44,196 bases of DNA from Comamonadaceae bacterium (GCA_947372425.1 CANBTQ010000002.1:1-44196), one strand, 5' to 3'; shown: positions 18,504 through 28,769, counted from the first letter of the stretch. A program made the numbers and translations. Notes: generated from the letters alone by a model not told the origin.

Positions 18504-19421
18504 GTGTTCAAGAATGTGATGATGTACCGCATGCTGTCGCCCTGGACGGTGACCGCTGCGCAACTGGAAGCGGCACTGGAGCCTGCACGCTATGTGGAAT
18601 GTGCCGGCTCGCAGGAAAAGTCCGTTGGCTGGGTTGAACCCCGTGGCAAGGCCCATGGTGCGCTGGTGGAAGTGGTTGGTGGCCAGTGGATCCTCAAGCT
18701 GATGGTGGAAACCAAGGTCTTGCCGGCCTCGGTGGTGAAGCGCCGTGCGCAGGAGCAACTGGCGCATATCGAAGCCACTACCGGCCGCAAACCGGGCAAG
18801 AAGGAAGCGCGCGAGATTCTGGACGACGCCCGCATGAGCCTGATGCCCATGGCCTTTACCAAACAGGGTGCGACCGTGGTCTGGATCGATCCGCAAGCCA
18901 TGCTGCTGGTGGTGGATGCCGGCAGCCAGGGCCGCGCCGATGAGGTCATGACCTGCCTGATCAACGCCATTGAAGGCTTTGCCGTGCAGTTGATCAATAC
19001 CGAGATGTCGCCCGCGGCGGGCATGGCGCAGTGGTTGGCGAGCAAAGAAGCCCCGGCTGGCTTCAGCGTGGACCGCGAATGCGAACTCAAGGCCTCCGAC
19101 GAGTCGAAGGCGGTGGTGCGCTACACGCGCCATGCACTGGATACCGACGAGGTGACCGGGCACATTGCCATGGGCAAGATGCCCACGCGCCTGGCCATGA
19201 GTTGGAACGACCACGTGTCCTTTGTGCTGACCGAGGCACTGCAGTTGAAAAAGGTGGCGGTACTGGACGTGGTGTTTGAGGCCGCATCGGCCCTGGCCTC
19301 GGACGGCAAGGACGACAACTTCGATGGCGACGTGGCGATTGCCACCGGCGAGTTGCAGAAGCTGATACCGGACCTGCTGGAGGCTTTGGGCGGCGAAGTG
19401 TTGCCCATCCCTTCCGCCTGA
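18504..19421 (+). CDS. rdgC: Recombination-associated protein RdgC
   Basis: MFKNVMMYRMLSPW..ECAGSQEKSVGWVEPRGKAHGALVEVVGGQWILKLMVETKVLPASVVKR. Confidence 0.96.
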   Translation: MFKNVMMYRMLSPWTVTAAQLEAALEPARYVECAGSQEKSVGWVEPRGKAHGALVEVVGGQWILKLMVETKVLPASVVKRRAQEQLAHIEATTGRKPGKKEAREILDDARMSLMPMAFTKQGATVVWIDPQAMLLVVDAGSQGRADEVMTCLINAIEGFAVQLINTEMSPAAGMAQWLASKEAPAGFSVDRECELKASDESKAVVRYTRHALDTDEVTGHIAMGKMPTRLAMSWNDHVSFVLTEALQLKKVAVLDVVFEAASALASDGKDDNFDGDVAIATGELQKLIPDLLEALGGEVLPIPSA

Positions 19422-19474
19422 GTTTCGCTGTCAAGTTGTGCCCAGGGATTTGAACTCCTTGGGGGGCACTGAAT

Positions 19475-19503
19475 GAAAAATCGCACCCCTCGGGGTGCGA
19501 TGT
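19475..19503. terminator. Bidirectional hairpin terminator between rdgC and the glycine-zipper gene
   Basis: GAAAAATCGCACCCC-TC-GGGGTGCGATGTCT; 10-11 bp perfect stem with A tract. Confidence 0.75.
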
Positions 19504-19525
19504 CTATACCAGTCTGCGTACGGGA

Positions 19526-20038
19526 TCAGTCGTGGCGACCGCTTCCACCGTGGTCGCCACCATGGCGCTCCATATCGTGGCGGTATTCGTCGCGCTGATC
19601 CCAGCGTCCATGGTTGTAGCCGTGTCCATCCTCACCCCAGCCGCGGCGTCCGTAGTCGTGCACCGGGTAGTAGCCGACCCGCTCCACTTCGCGGTAGCCG
19701 TATGCGGGCATCGGCCGGTAGGGCTGTTCATAGACCACGACCGGGGCCGGGCGATACCGTTCCTGGTAAACCACGGTGCGCGCCGGTTCATAGCGGCGGT
19801 AGGCACCATCGCTGGCGATGCTGACACCTGCTACGCCACCGACGGCGGCGCCAATCATGGCGCCATCGCGGCCACCCACCGATTGACCGATCAGTGCACC
19901 GGCCATGGCACCCAAGCCACCACCCAGAACGGGATTGAGATTGTCGGCATGCGCGGCCTGGGCTGCCAGACCCGCAATGGCCAAGGCCAGCGTGGCCGTG
20001 GTGCGCAGAACCGTGTTGTTGCGTGCAGTGGTAAACAT
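19526..20038 (-). CDS. Glycine-zipper 2TM domain protein with His/Gly/Tyr-rich tail
   Basis: Signal peptide, GGGLGAMAGALIGQSVGGRDGAMIGAAVGGVAGV zipper; start chosen at MFTTARNN. Confidence 0.8.
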   Translation of the reverse strand: MFTTARNNTVLRTTATLALAIAGLAAQAAHADNLNPVLGGGLGAMAGALIGQSVGGRDGAMIGAAVGGVAGVSIASDGAYRRYEPARTVVYQERYRPAPVVVYEQPYRPMPAYGYREVERVGYYPVHDYGRRGWGEDGHGYNHGRWDQRDEYRHDMERHGGDHGGSGRHD

Positions 20039-20175
20039 GGCGTTGGTGGGTTGTGACACCCCGTACTGCCAGAAGTGGCAGTTTCTGACTGTTCAACGCC
20101 TGCCAGCCTTCTGCGATGACCCGGTTAACAAGGTCTTACAACTGGAGTGCCTTGGTTACAGGGACTTGGGCAGGG

Positions 20176-21099
20176 TCAGCCCATGCGGCCGGCTTGAAAA
20201 TCTTCCACTGCCGTCATCAACTCGTCGCGCGTGTTCATGACAAACGGGCCGTATTGTGCAATCGGCTCGTGCAGGGGTTTGCCGGCAATCAGCAGCGCGC
20301 GTGCCGGTTCCTGCGAGCTTTCCGACTGCAGCATCACCGCATCGCCGGCGTTTTTCAGGATCGCCATGCGGTTGCGCGGTACTGGTGTGGCCTTGCCTTC
20401 GGCGTCCACCACATGCACGGTGCCGCGGTAGACGTAAAGAAAGGCGTTGTGCGCTTCGGGTACCGGCTGGGTGATGCTGGCACCGCCTGCGGGGAACTGC
20501 AGGTCCAGGTAGAGCGGGTCGGTCGGGTAATCGGCAGCGGGCCGGTGCATGGCGCCTTCGACGCCATGGCTGCTGCCGGAGATGATGCGCACCAGCACGC
20601 CGCCGCGCGGGTCGTCACCCTCGCCCACGGGGGTGGTCACTTCGGGGATGCTCTCGCTCTGGATGTCGCGGTACCAGGGTTTGCACAGCTTGTCCTTGCC
20701 CGGCAGGTTCAGCCAGAGCTGAAAGCCCTCCATCACGCCTTCTTCCTGCTCCGGCATTTCGCTGTGGATCAGGCCAAAGCCGGCGGTCATCCACTGCACA
20801 CCACCGTTTTGCAGCAGGCCCTCGTGGCCGCCGCTGTCCTTGTGGCGCATGCGCCCGGCAATCATGTAGGTCACAGTCTCAAAGCCGCGGTGCGGGTGGT
20901 TGGGAAAACCCGCGCCGTAATCTTCCGGGTTGTCGCTGGCAAAGTTGTCCAGCATCAGAAACGGGTCCAGGCGTTTTTGCAGGTCCTGCGTCAGCACGCG
21001 GGTGAGTTTGACGCCGGCCCCATCGCTGGTGGGTTGGCCGGTTACCAGGCGCTCGACCTGGCGCAGTGCGGGGGAGGTGGGTGCGTTCATGGTGCGCAT
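20176..21099 (-). CDS. Pirin family protein
   Basis: LDPFLMLDNFASDNPEDYGAGFPNHPHRGFETVTYMIAGRMRHKDSGGHEG..GGVQWMTAGFGLIHSEMPE. Confidence 0.95.
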   Translation of the reverse strand: MRTMNAPTSPALRQVERLVTGQPTSDGAGVKLTRVLTQDLQKRLDPFLMLDNFASDNPEDYGAGFPNHPHRGFETVTYMIAGRMRHKDSGGHEGLLQNGGVQWMTAGFGLIHSEMPEQEEGVMEGFQLWLNLPGKDKLCKPWYRDIQSESIPEVTTPVGEGDDPRGGVLVRIISGSSHGVEGAMHRPAADYPTDPLYLDLQFPAGGASITQPVPEAHNAFLYVYRGTVHVVDAEGKATPVPRNRMAILKNAGDAVMLQSESSQEPARALLIAGKPLHEPIAQYGPFVMNTRDELMTAVEDFQAGRMG

Positions 21100-21134
21100 T
21101 ATCCGGAATCCGGCCTGGGCGTGCAGCGGCGGAC

Positions 21135-21335
21135 TCAGGCGGCGGTGACCGCGTAGCCCTCTTCGGCGATGGCCTGGGCCAGGGCCTCGCGTGGCTGCTC
21201 GGACGCGATTTGCACCCGGTTCTGGGTGCGGTCAATTTGCACCTGCGCTTGCGGGTCGGCTTGCAGGATGGCGCGGGTAACGGCTTTTTCGCAGTGGCCG
21301 CAGGTCATTCCGGTGACGGTAAAGGTCTGGTTCAT
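21135..21335 (-). CDS. copZ: Heavy-metal-associated (HMA) copper chaperone
   Basis: 66 aa; MNQTFTVTGMTCGHCEKAVTRAILQADPQAQVQID. Confidence 0.9.
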   Translation of the reverse strand: MNQTFTVTGMTCGHCEKAVTRAILQADPQAQVQIDRTQNRVQIASEQPREALAQAIAEEGYAVTAA

Positions 21336-21371
21336 GCTGGCTCCATAGGGGGGAAGTTGAGAATGCAGCGT

Positions 21372-21402
21372 AGTGTGAACCCTTCCACGGTAGCAAGGTC
21401 AA
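21372..21402 (-). promoter_or_regulatory. CueR/MerR-type promoter for copZ
   Basis: Minus strand TTGACC-N19-CACACT with CCTTGC...GGAAGG dyad in the spacer. Confidence 0.6.
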
Positions 21403-21436
21403 GCCTTTCTTGGTTGCCAGAATCCGGTACCAGCGC

Positions 21437-21467
21437 TTGACCTTGCGATGGTAGGAAGCATTAGGCT
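21437..21467 (+). promoter_or_regulatory. CueR/MerR-type promoter for copA
   Basis: TTGACC-N19-TAGGCT, elongated 19-bp spacer, TTGACCTTGCGATGGTAGGAAG. Confidence 0.65.
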
Positions 21468-21473
21468 AGGCCC

Positions 21474-23777
21474 ATGAACAACGATGCAACGCTGGATATT
21501 GGTATTGGTGGCATGACCTGCGCGTCCTGCGTGGCGCGGGTGGAGCGGGCGCTGAAAAAGGTGCCCGGCGTGTCCACCGTCTCGGTCAATCTGGCGACCG
21601 AGTCGGCGCGGGTGCAACTGGCCACGGATGTACCGGTGTCTGCCACGGAGCAGGTGCCCACGCTGAATATGGAGGCGCGCCTGCGCCGCGCGGTGCGCGA
21701 TGCCGGCTATGAGCCACGCGCTGCCAACACCCTGACGGATGCTCCGGACGCCTCGCGCTGGGCCGGTTTTGCGCCGATTGCCTGGGGCCTGGCCCTCTCC
21801 ATGCCGCTGGTGCTGCCCATGCTGGGGGATCTGTTCGGCTGGCACAGGATGCTGCCCGCGCTGTGGCAATTCTTGTTGGCCACACCGGTGCAGTTTGTGT
21901 TGGGCGCGCGCTTCTACAAGGCCGGTTGGCATGCGCTGATCAACTTCAGCGGCAATATGGATTTGCTGGTGGCGATTGGCACGACGGCGGGCTGGGCCCT
22001 GTCGGTCTGGCTCTGGCTGACGGCGGCGCCAGATGCCATGGTGCACCTGTATTTTGAGGGCTCGGCCCTGGTGGTGACCCTGGTGCTGCTGGGCAAATGG
22101 CTGGAAGCCGGCGCCAAGCGCCAGACCACCTCGGCCATCCGCGCCCTGCATGCCTTGCGCCCGGAAGTGGCACACCTGATCGGCCCGGACGGCGAAGTGG
22201 ACGTGCCGGCCGACGAGGTGCTGGTCGGCGACCAGCTGGTGGTCAAGCCGGGTGAGCGTTTCGCTGCCGATGGCGTGCTTCTGGAAGGATTTACCCAGGT
22301 GGATGAATCCATGCTCACCGGCGAATCCCTGCCCGTGGCCAAGGCGCTGGACAGCCTGCTGACGGCCGGCTCTATCAATGGCGATGGCCGTGTGCGGATG
22401 CGGGTGCGCGCCGTGGGGGCCGACACCATGCTGTCGCACATCATCCGGCTGGTGGAGGATGCGCAGGCGGCCAAGGCGCCGATCCAGCGCCTGGTGGACC
22501 AGGTGAGCGCGGTGTTTGTGCCGGTGGTACTGGGCATTGCGCTGGCCACCCTGTTGGGCTGGTGGCTGAGTGGCCACAGCTTCGAGATGGCGCTGATCAA
22601 TGCGGTGGCGGTGTTGGTGATTGCCTGCCCCTGTGCTCTGGGCTTGGCCACTCCGGCAGCCATCATGGCCGGTACCGGCGTGGCGGCCAAGTACGGCATT
22701 CTGATCAAGGATGCCGAGGCGCTGGAGCTGGCGCACCAGGTGGACACCGTGGTGTTCGACAAGACCGGCACGCTGACGGTGGGCAAACCCAAGCTGCTGG
22801 AACTGGCTTGCGTACCTGACCAAGAGCACGGCAGTGGCGCGCCGCGCGCCGAAGTCCTGCAACTGGCGGCCAGCCTGCAAAGCGGCTCCGAGCACCCCTT
22901 GGCCCTTGCCGTGCTGGCGTCCGCCAAGGCCGAGGGCTTGGCCCTGCTGGCGGCGACGGAGGTCAGTGCCGTGCCTGGACGCGGCATGCAGGGCCTGGTG
23001 GCGGGGCGGCCATTGCTGCTGGGCAGCCTGCGCTGGATGGACGAATTGAACGTGGATCTGGGCCCGCTGGCGGCCCGTGCGGCGCTTTGGCAGACACAGG
23101 GCGCCACGGTGTCGGCGCTGGCGCAGCGTGTCACGCAGGATGGGCAAGGTGCGACGGATGGGAATGATCGGAAAGCTGGACAGGCGCGCGTGGTGTTGCT
23201 TGCCCTGCTGGCCTTTGGCGACGAGCCCAAGCCCGCCGCCCGGCAGGCCTTGGACGTCCTGCGTGCCCGTGGCCTGCGCTTGGTGATGCTCTCCGGCGAC
23301 AACCGGGGCGCGGCAGAGTCCATGGCGCGCCGTCTGGGCCTGAACCCGGAGGCTGGCGAGGTCATGGCCGAGGTGCTGCCGGGCGACAAGGCGGCCCAGG
23401 TGCTGCGTCTGAAAGGGGGCGGTCACCGCGTGCTGATGGTGGGCGACGGTGTCAATGACGCACCGGCCCTGGCCGCAGCCGATGTGGGCATGGCCATGGC
23501 CAACCCGGACGGCGGCGGCACCGACGTGGCCATGCACGCCGCCGGCATGACCTTGATGCGCGGCGACCCGTTGCTGGTAGCCGCTGCACTGGATATCTCC
23601 GCACGCACGGTGCGCAAGATCCGGCAAAACCTGTTCTGGGCTTTTGCCTACAACGTGGCGGGCATTCCGCTGGCTGCGCTGGGTTTTCTGAACCCGGTGT
23701 TTGCCGGTGCGGCCATGGCCATGAGCTCGGTCAGCGTGATGGCCAACGCGCTGCTGCTCAAGCGCTGGAAGCCCTGA
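21474..23777 (+). CDS. copA: Copper-translocating P1B-type ATPase
   Basis: [46 protein letters not shown]. Confidence 0.96.
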   Translation: MNNDATLDIGIGGMTCASCVARVERALKKVPGVSTVSVNLATESARVQLATDVPVSATEQVPTLNMEARLRRAVRDAGYEPRAANTLTDAPDASRWAGFAPIAWGLALSMPLVLPMLGDLFGWHRMLPALWQFLLATPVQFVLGARFYKAGWHALINFSGNMDLLVAIGTTAGWALSVWLWLTAAPDAMVHLYFEGSALVVTLVLLGKWLEAGAKRQTTSAIRALHALRPEVAHLIGPDGEVDVPADEVLVGDQLVVKPGERFAADGVLLEGFTQVDESMLTGESLPVAKALDSLLTAGSINGDGRVRMRVRAVGADTMLSHIIRLVEDAQAAKAPIQRLVDQVSAVFVPVVLGIALATLLGWWLSGHSFEMALINAVAVLVIACPCALGLATPAAIMAGTGVAAKYGILIKDAEALELAHQVDTVVFDKTGTLTVGKPKLLELACVPDQEHGSGAPRAEVLQLAASLQSGSEHPLALAVLASAKAEGLALLAATEVSAVPGRGMQGLVAGRPLLLGSLRWMDELNVDLGPLAARAALWQTQGATVSALAQRVTQDGQGATDGNDRKAGQARVVLLALLAFGDEPKPAARQALDVLRARGLRLVMLSGDNRGAAESMARRLGLNPEAGEVMAEVLPGDKAAQVLRLKGGGHRVLMVGDGVNDAPALAAADVGMAMANPDGGGTDVAMHAAGMTLMRGDPLLVAAALDISARTVRKIRQNLFWAFAYNVAGIPLAALGFLNPVFAGAAMAMSSVSVMANALLLKRWKP

Positions 23778-23880
23778 AGCTGCCCGCCCTGTCCCGGCAA
23801 GGTTTGCCTGCGGTTGACCTCGGTCAGTACCCGGCCTATAACAATATGAGAGCCTGTGCGCATAACAAGGAGACACACCA

Positions 23881-24446
23881 TGGCACGCAGCAGCCTGCGG
23901 ATTATTCGGGAAGAGCACCAGACACTGGGTGCCATGTTGCGCGCCTTGGGCAAGATGATTGACCGCGGGCCCGGTGATGAACCGGAGCGCTACTTTGATG
24001 TGATGCGGGCCACATTGTTTTTCATTGATGAGTTTCCGGAGCGCTTGCACCATCCCAAGGAGACGCAGCTGCTGTTTCCGGCACTGGCACGACTGGCACC
24101 GCAGATTCAGGACACCCTGATCCGTCTGGACAAGGACCACGCCGGCAGCGAGCGCTCCATCCGCGAACTGCAGCACCTGTTGCTCGGTTGGGAACTGGTG
24201 GGCGATTCACGCCGGCAGGCCTTTGAGAAGGCGGCCCGTTACTACCTGGATCTGTATCTTGGCCATATGCACCTGGAAGACACCGAGGTGTTGCCGCTGG
24301 CGGAAAAGGTGCTGGGCGAGGCCGATTGGAAGGTGCTGGACGCTGCCTTTGCCACCAACTGCGATCCGCTGAACGGCAAGTACCCGCGTGACCCGATTTA
24401 TGACCGCCTGTTCACCCGCGTTGTGATGAGCGGGGCTTCCAGCTAG
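23881..24446 (+). CDS. Hemerythrin domain-containing protein
   Basis: IREEHQTLGAMLRAL...FIDEFPERLHHPKETQLLFPAL...LDKDHAGSE...HMHLEDTEVLPLAEKVL. Confidence 0.92.
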
Positions 24447-24578
24447 GCGCGTCGTCCCCGGCAGTGCGGCTTCCTGGCGATGGGGCTGGGGCATGGCCTG
24501 GCAATAGGCCTTCTTGTCGCCCCGGTTGCTGCCAGGCTGTGCGCGCAGCCCCACAATGCGGGGCTATGCCTCGCGCCA

Positions 24579-25787
24579 ATGAATGACACCTTGCACACTT
24601 CTTCCCGCCAACTGACGGCGCTGGCCCTGGCCATTGCGCTGGGGGCTGCCATCTCGCTGGGCATTACCCGCTTTGCCTATGGTCTGCTGTTGCCGGCCAT
24701 GCGGGCCGATCTGGGCTGGTCGTACGCACTGGCGGGTGCCATGAACACCGCCAATGCCACGGGCTATTTTCTGGGGGCACTGGCCTGCCCGTGGTTGATG
24801 CGCCGGTTTGGCCCCTCCTTGCTGCTGACGGTAGGCGCAGTTGCGGCCAGTGTGTTCATGGTGGGCAGCGGTTTTGTTACCCAAACCGAGGGCCTACTGC
24901 TGCAGCGGCTGCTGGCCGGCGTGGCCAGTGCGCTGGTGTTTGTGGCCGGTGGCCTGCTGGCGGCCCGGCTGGGCGCCCGCGACCCCTTGCGCAGCGGCCT
25001 GCTGCTGGGCCTGTATTACGGCGGAACCGGTGTGGGCATTGTGCTGTCCAGCCTATTGGTGCCGCTGGCCCTGGATGCCGCGCAACTCAGTGCCCATGGC
25101 TGGCGCTGGGCCTGGTGGGCCATGGGTGCCTTGTGCCTGCTGTTCAGTCTGGTGCTGCTGTGGCCGGCGCGGGTGATGGCCGCCTGGGTAGCCCCTGCTG
25201 CCGCGGCCGGGCAGGTGGCGCAGGCCTTCCGCTGGCGTCTGTTTGGTTTTGGCCTGGCCGGTTACACGCTGTTTGGCGTGGGCTACATCGGTTACATGAC
25301 GTTTGTCGTGGCGCTGCTGCGCAGCCAGGGCCGCAGCGCGCTGGAGATCACCGTGTTTTACGCGCTGCTGGGCCTGGCGGTGATGGCCTCCTCGCGCATC
25401 TGGGCCCGTCTGCTGGATCGCTACAACGACGGGCGACCACTGGCCTTGCTCAATGCCCTGCTGGGCTTGGCCACGCTGCTGCCGGCGCTGACGCAGGTCT
25501 GGGGGCTGGTGTTGCTGTCGGGGCTGCTGTTTGGTGCGGTGTTTTTGTCGGTGGTGGCATCCACCACGGCACTGGTGCGGCACAACCTGCCGCAGTCGGC
25601 CTGGGTTGCGGGCATCAGTGCCTTTACCACGGTGTTTGCAGCGGGGCAGATCATCGGACCCACGGTGGTGGGCTGGATTGCCGACGGTGCTGGTGGTCTG
25701 GAGCGTGGCCTGGTGTTTTCCGCCTGTGCTCTGTGGGTGGGCGCTGCTCTGGCATTGCGCCAGCGCAGCGTGGTTCCCACTACTTGA
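24579..25787 (+). CDS. YbfB/YjiJ family MFS transporter
   Basis: ALALAIALGAAISLGITRFAYGLLLPAMRADLGWSYALAGAMNTANATGYFLGAL; 12-TM profile; start chosen at MNDTLHT. Confidence 0.88.
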   Translation: MNDTLHTSSRQLTALALAIALGAAISLGITRFAYGLLLPAMRADLGWSYALAGAMNTANATGYFLGALACPWLMRRFGPSLLLTVGAVAASVFMVGSGFVTQTEGLLLQRLLAGVASALVFVAGGLLAARLGARDPLRSGLLLGLYYGGTGVGIVLSSLLVPLALDAAQLSAHGWRWAWWAMGALCLLFSLVLLWPARVMAAWVAPAAAAGQVAQAFRWRLFGFGLAGYTLFGVGYIGYMTFVVALLRSQGRSALEITVFYALLGLAVMASSRIWARLLDRYNDGRPLALLNALLGLATLLPALTQVWGLVLLSGLLFGAVFLSVVASTTALVRHNLPQSAWVAGISAFTTVFAAGQIIGPTVVGWIADGAGGLERGLVFSACALWVGAALALRQRSVVPTT

Positions 25788-26388
25788 TCAGACCTTCCGC
25801 CTTCATCGCGGCGATGACGGCCGGGCGCGCCGCCACGCGGGCACGGTAGGCCAGCAGGTTGGCGTAGCCGGAGAGGTCCAGCGCCACATAGGGTGCCCAG
25901 TTGGTCACGGTAAACAGGTAGGCATCGGCCACGCTAAAGGTGTCGCCCATCAGGTACTGTTTGCCGGCCAGTTCGCCTTCCACCCATTGCAGGCGGCTGT
26001 GCAGGTGCTCCAGGCAGGACGGCTTGTATTCGGCCGGGGTGGAGGGGGTGAACAGGGGCGAGAAGCCCTTGTGCAACTCGGTGCCGATAAAGGTGAGCCA
26101 CTCCTGCAGCTTGTAACGCTCAAACGTTCCGTTGGCGGGTGCCAACTGGCTGGCAGGCGCCTGGTCGGCGATGTACTGAACAATGGCCGGGCCTTCATGC
26201 AGGCGGCGGCCGTCGTTCAGCTCCAGCAGGGGCACATAACCCAGCGGATTGATGGTGTAGTAATCGGTGCCATCGTCCAGCTTGTGGGTTTTGTTGGGGG
26301 CGGACACGGCCGTGTAGGCCAGGCCGGATTCTTCCAGCACGATGTGGGGGGAGAGCGAGCAGGCGCCGGCAGAGTAGTAAAGCTTCAT
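25780..26388 (-). CDS. Glutathione S-transferase (GstA-like)
   Basis: MKLYYSAGACSLSPHIVLEESGLAYTAV...TINPLGYVPLLELNDGRRLHEGPAIVQYIAD. Confidence 0.93.
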   Translation of the reverse strand: MKLYYSAGACSLSPHIVLEESGLAYTAVSAPNKTHKLDDGTDYYTINPLGYVPLLELNDGRRLHEGPAIVQYIADQAPASQLAPANGTFERYKLQEWLTFIGTELHKGFSPLFTPSTPAEYKPSCLEHLHSRLQWVEGELAGKQYLMGDTFSVADAYLFTVTNWAPYVALDLSGYANLLAYRARVAARPAVIAAMKAEGLIK

Positions 26389-26609
26389 GGTGTTCCTTCA
26401 GGTCTTGGGAGCGGGGTTCAGGCCCCGGGGCGAGCTGCCACGGGCCAGGGATCTGATGCTAGCTGCATTTGGCGTTGCCGATTGCAAGGGGGTTCACGCG
26501 AACCGTGGATCGTGCGGCGGGGCCGCACTGTTGCGACGAGGCAAGTGCGCCGCAACCGATGGTCCTGCGTCAACGTACAAGCCGCTGGCGCAGCCTGCCC
26601 CGCCAGGCC

Positions 26610-28229
26610 TCAGGCCAGTGGCAGGCCTTTGCCGCCCAGGCGTTTTACCAGGCCCTGTGCCAGCCGGTTCACCATGCCGTAGATGGAGAGCTGGGGATTG
26701 GCCCCGATGCTGGTCGGGAACAGGGAGCCATCGTGGATGGACAGGTTTTCAATCTGCCAGTGCACCCCGTCAGGCCGCGTGACACCCTGGCCCTCCTGTG
26801 CGGACAGGCCGCAACCACCCATGACATGGGCGCTGCCGATCTTGGTCAGCAGCGGTTGCATGGGCAGGCTTTCGATGGCCTTTTTGGCCTCGGCCCAATT
26901 GCCGTAGTGGGAGCCCATTTCATGTGCCGGATAGACGGATTGGGCGCCTGCCGCAAACTGGATTTCGGCCATGGCCAGCTGGGCACGGCGTGCACCGTCC
27001 ATCACAAAGTCGGTCAGCGCGTAGTCCAGCACCGGTTGGCCGTCGCTGTTGAGCTCCACGCTGCCGCCCACACTTTGCGCATGAAACCCGTCACGCATGA
27101 TGGCCACCAGAATCTGGGTGTTGGCAAACTGCCGGAACAGGGCCGTCTGTGGCGGCCCGAAGCCGGGCAACTGGGCACCGACAAAGACCGGATGCACCGG
27201 TGCCGACTCCAGCTTGAAGCCTATGGGCCCGTCAATCGCCTGGCTGTGCAGGAAGTGGTCGGAGTAGACCGACTGCGGCGCGCCAGCCCAGCCTGCCACC
27301 GGGGACGGCATCACAGCGGTGGTAACCGTGGCCGGATGCAGGAACGTCCGTTTGCCCAGGCGGTGCTGCGGGTCGGGCGCCTGGGAGCGCAGCAGCAGGG
27401 CCGGCGAATTGATGGCGCCACCTGCCAGCACATAGTGTCTTGCTATGATTGTTGTAGCAATAGAGCCTGCATTGACAGGGGCTGCATTGCCTTTTACCGC
27501 AATGCACTGCAAATGGCTGATCTTGCCGGCGTTGAACACAAATTGCTGCGCACGCGTTTCCACCAGCAACGTGGCACCCAGGTCCAGCGCTGCCGGAATG
27601 GTGGTGACCAACATGCTTTGCTTGGCGTTGGTGGGGCAGCCCAGGCCGCAGGAGCCCAGGTTAAAACAGCCTTTGACGTTGCGCGCGATGTGTTCGGTGG
27701 CAATGCCCAGCTTGGCCGCGCCCTGGGCCAGCAGTTCGTTGTTGGCATTTGGCGCCATGTCCCAGGGCGTAATGTTGAGGCGCGCCTCGGCCTGCGCAAA
27801 GTAGGGTGCCAGCGCTTCCACGCTGTAATCGGTCAGGCCGAAATGCGCTTGCCAATAAGCCAGGGTACCGGGTGGTGTGCGGAAGGAACTGGTCCAGTTG
27901 ACGGTGGTGGAGCCGCCCACGGACCGGCCCTGCAGAATGCCGATGGCCTTGTCCTTGGTGCGGCGCCCGGCACCTTCCTGGTACAGGTCCTTGTAGGCTT
28001 CGGATTCGAGCTGGTTGAAGTCGGAACTGCTCTTGAGCGGCCCTTCCTCAATGATGACCACACTGAGCCCGGCGCGGGCCAGCAATTCGGCGCTAATGCC
28101 GGCGCCGGCGCCAGAGCCGATGATGGCCACGTCGCAGCTGATTTTTTCCGGCAGGGCTGCGTGCTTGCCGCCCAGCACTTTCCAGCCACGGCCCAGGCCG
28201 TCCCGGATGGGGTCTTTGAATTTGCTCAT
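26610..28229 (-). CDS. GMC family FAD-dependent oxidoreductase
   Basis: CDVAIIGSGAGAGISAELLARAGLSVVIIEEG, VLAGGAINSPALLLRS, ANPQLSIYGMVNRLA. Confidence 0.92.
   Translation of the reverse strand: MSKFKDPIRDGLGRGWKVLGGKHAALPEKISCDVAIIGSGAGAGISAELLARAGLSVVIIEEGPLKSSSDFNQLESEAYKDLYQEGAGRRTKDKAIGILQGRSVGGSTTVNWTSSFRTPPGTLAYWQAHFGLTDYSVEALAPYFAQAEARLNITPWDMAPNANNELLAQGAAKLGIATEHIARNVKGCFNLGSCGLGCPTNAKQSMLVTTIPAALDLGATLLVETRAQQFVFNAGKISHLQCIAVKGNAAPVNAGSIATTIIARHYVLAGGAINSPALLLRSQAPDPQHRLGKRTFLHPATVTTAVMPSPVAGWAGAPQSVYSDHFLHSQAIDGPIGFKLESAPVHPVFVGAQLPGFGPPQTALFRQFANTQILVAIMRDGFHAQSVGGSVELNSDGQPVLDYALTDFVMDGARRAQLAMAEIQFAAGAQSVYPAHEMGSHYGNWAEAKKAIESLPMQPLLTKIGSAHVMGGCGLSAQEGQGVTRPDGVHWQIENLSIHDGSLFPTSIGANPQLSIYGMVNRLAQGLVKRLGGKGLPLA
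27436..27481. repeat. AT-richer short repeat-like segment inside the GMC oxidoreductase CDS
   Basis: TTGCTATGATTGTTGTAGCAATAGAGCCTGCATTGACAGGG, GCTA/TAGC dyads in a high-GC gene, encoding an unusual NAGSIATTIIA segment. Confidence 0.4.
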
Positions 28230-28259
28230 GCTGTGTGCTGTGTTGCGCCGTCGTGCGGC

Positions 28260-28769
28260 TTACAGGTCGATCGGGCCGGGGTAGCCCAGCACCGGCCAGG
28301 ACTCCTTGCCGCTGAAGTAGGCGGCATAGACCAGGTCATGCAGGCCCTGGTAGGCCTGCTGGCGCAGGCTGACGCGGGACAGGCGCATGGCCTGCAGGGC
28401 TTCGGCCAATTCGGCGGTTCCCACGGCATCCCAGGTGTTTTGGATGCCCACCAGGGCGCGCCGGCCGGCCGCGGTGTCCATGATCGTCAGCAGCTGCGAG
28501 AGTTCGGCCTGCACCCCATCGGGTGTGCCCGCAATCTGGGCGTCAATGCGTGTCAGCAGCGCGCCCATGGCGGCCGTGCGGGGCAGGCGGCTTGCGTCCG
28601 GCCAGGCGTCGGCAATGAGGGCTTCTGCCAGCCGCGACAGCATGAGCCGGGAGCGTGCGGTCATAGCGCCCTGTTGCAGGCCCGGCTGCAGCAGGGCAAC
28701 GGCGCCACCGGCGACAGCCAGCACCACGGCCGAGCCGACACCGAGTCTGAGAAGTGTTCTTCGTTGCAT
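28260..28769 (-). CDS. Twin-arginine signal protein, gluconate 2-dehydrogenase subunit 3-like
   Basis: MQRRTLLRLGVGSAVVLAVAGGAVALL TAT-like leader; directly upstream of the GMC subunit. Confidence 0.7.
   Translation of the reverse strand: MQRRTLLRLGVGSAVVLAVAGGAVALLQPGLQQGAMTARSRLMLSRLAEALIADAWPDASRLPRTAAMGALLTRIDAQIAGTPDGVQAELSQLLTIMDTAAGRRALVGIQNTWDAVGTAELAEALQAMRLSRVSLRQQAYQGLHDLVYAAYFSGKESWPVLGYPGPIDL

Noticed and set aside
21399-24176. 925-aa ORF antisense to copA and the hemerythrin gene
   Set aside because: Low-complexity His/Arg/Gln-rich translation with no recognisable domain; the plus-strand CopA and hemerythrin frames carry strong family motifs. Long antisense frames are expected in high-GC coding DNA.
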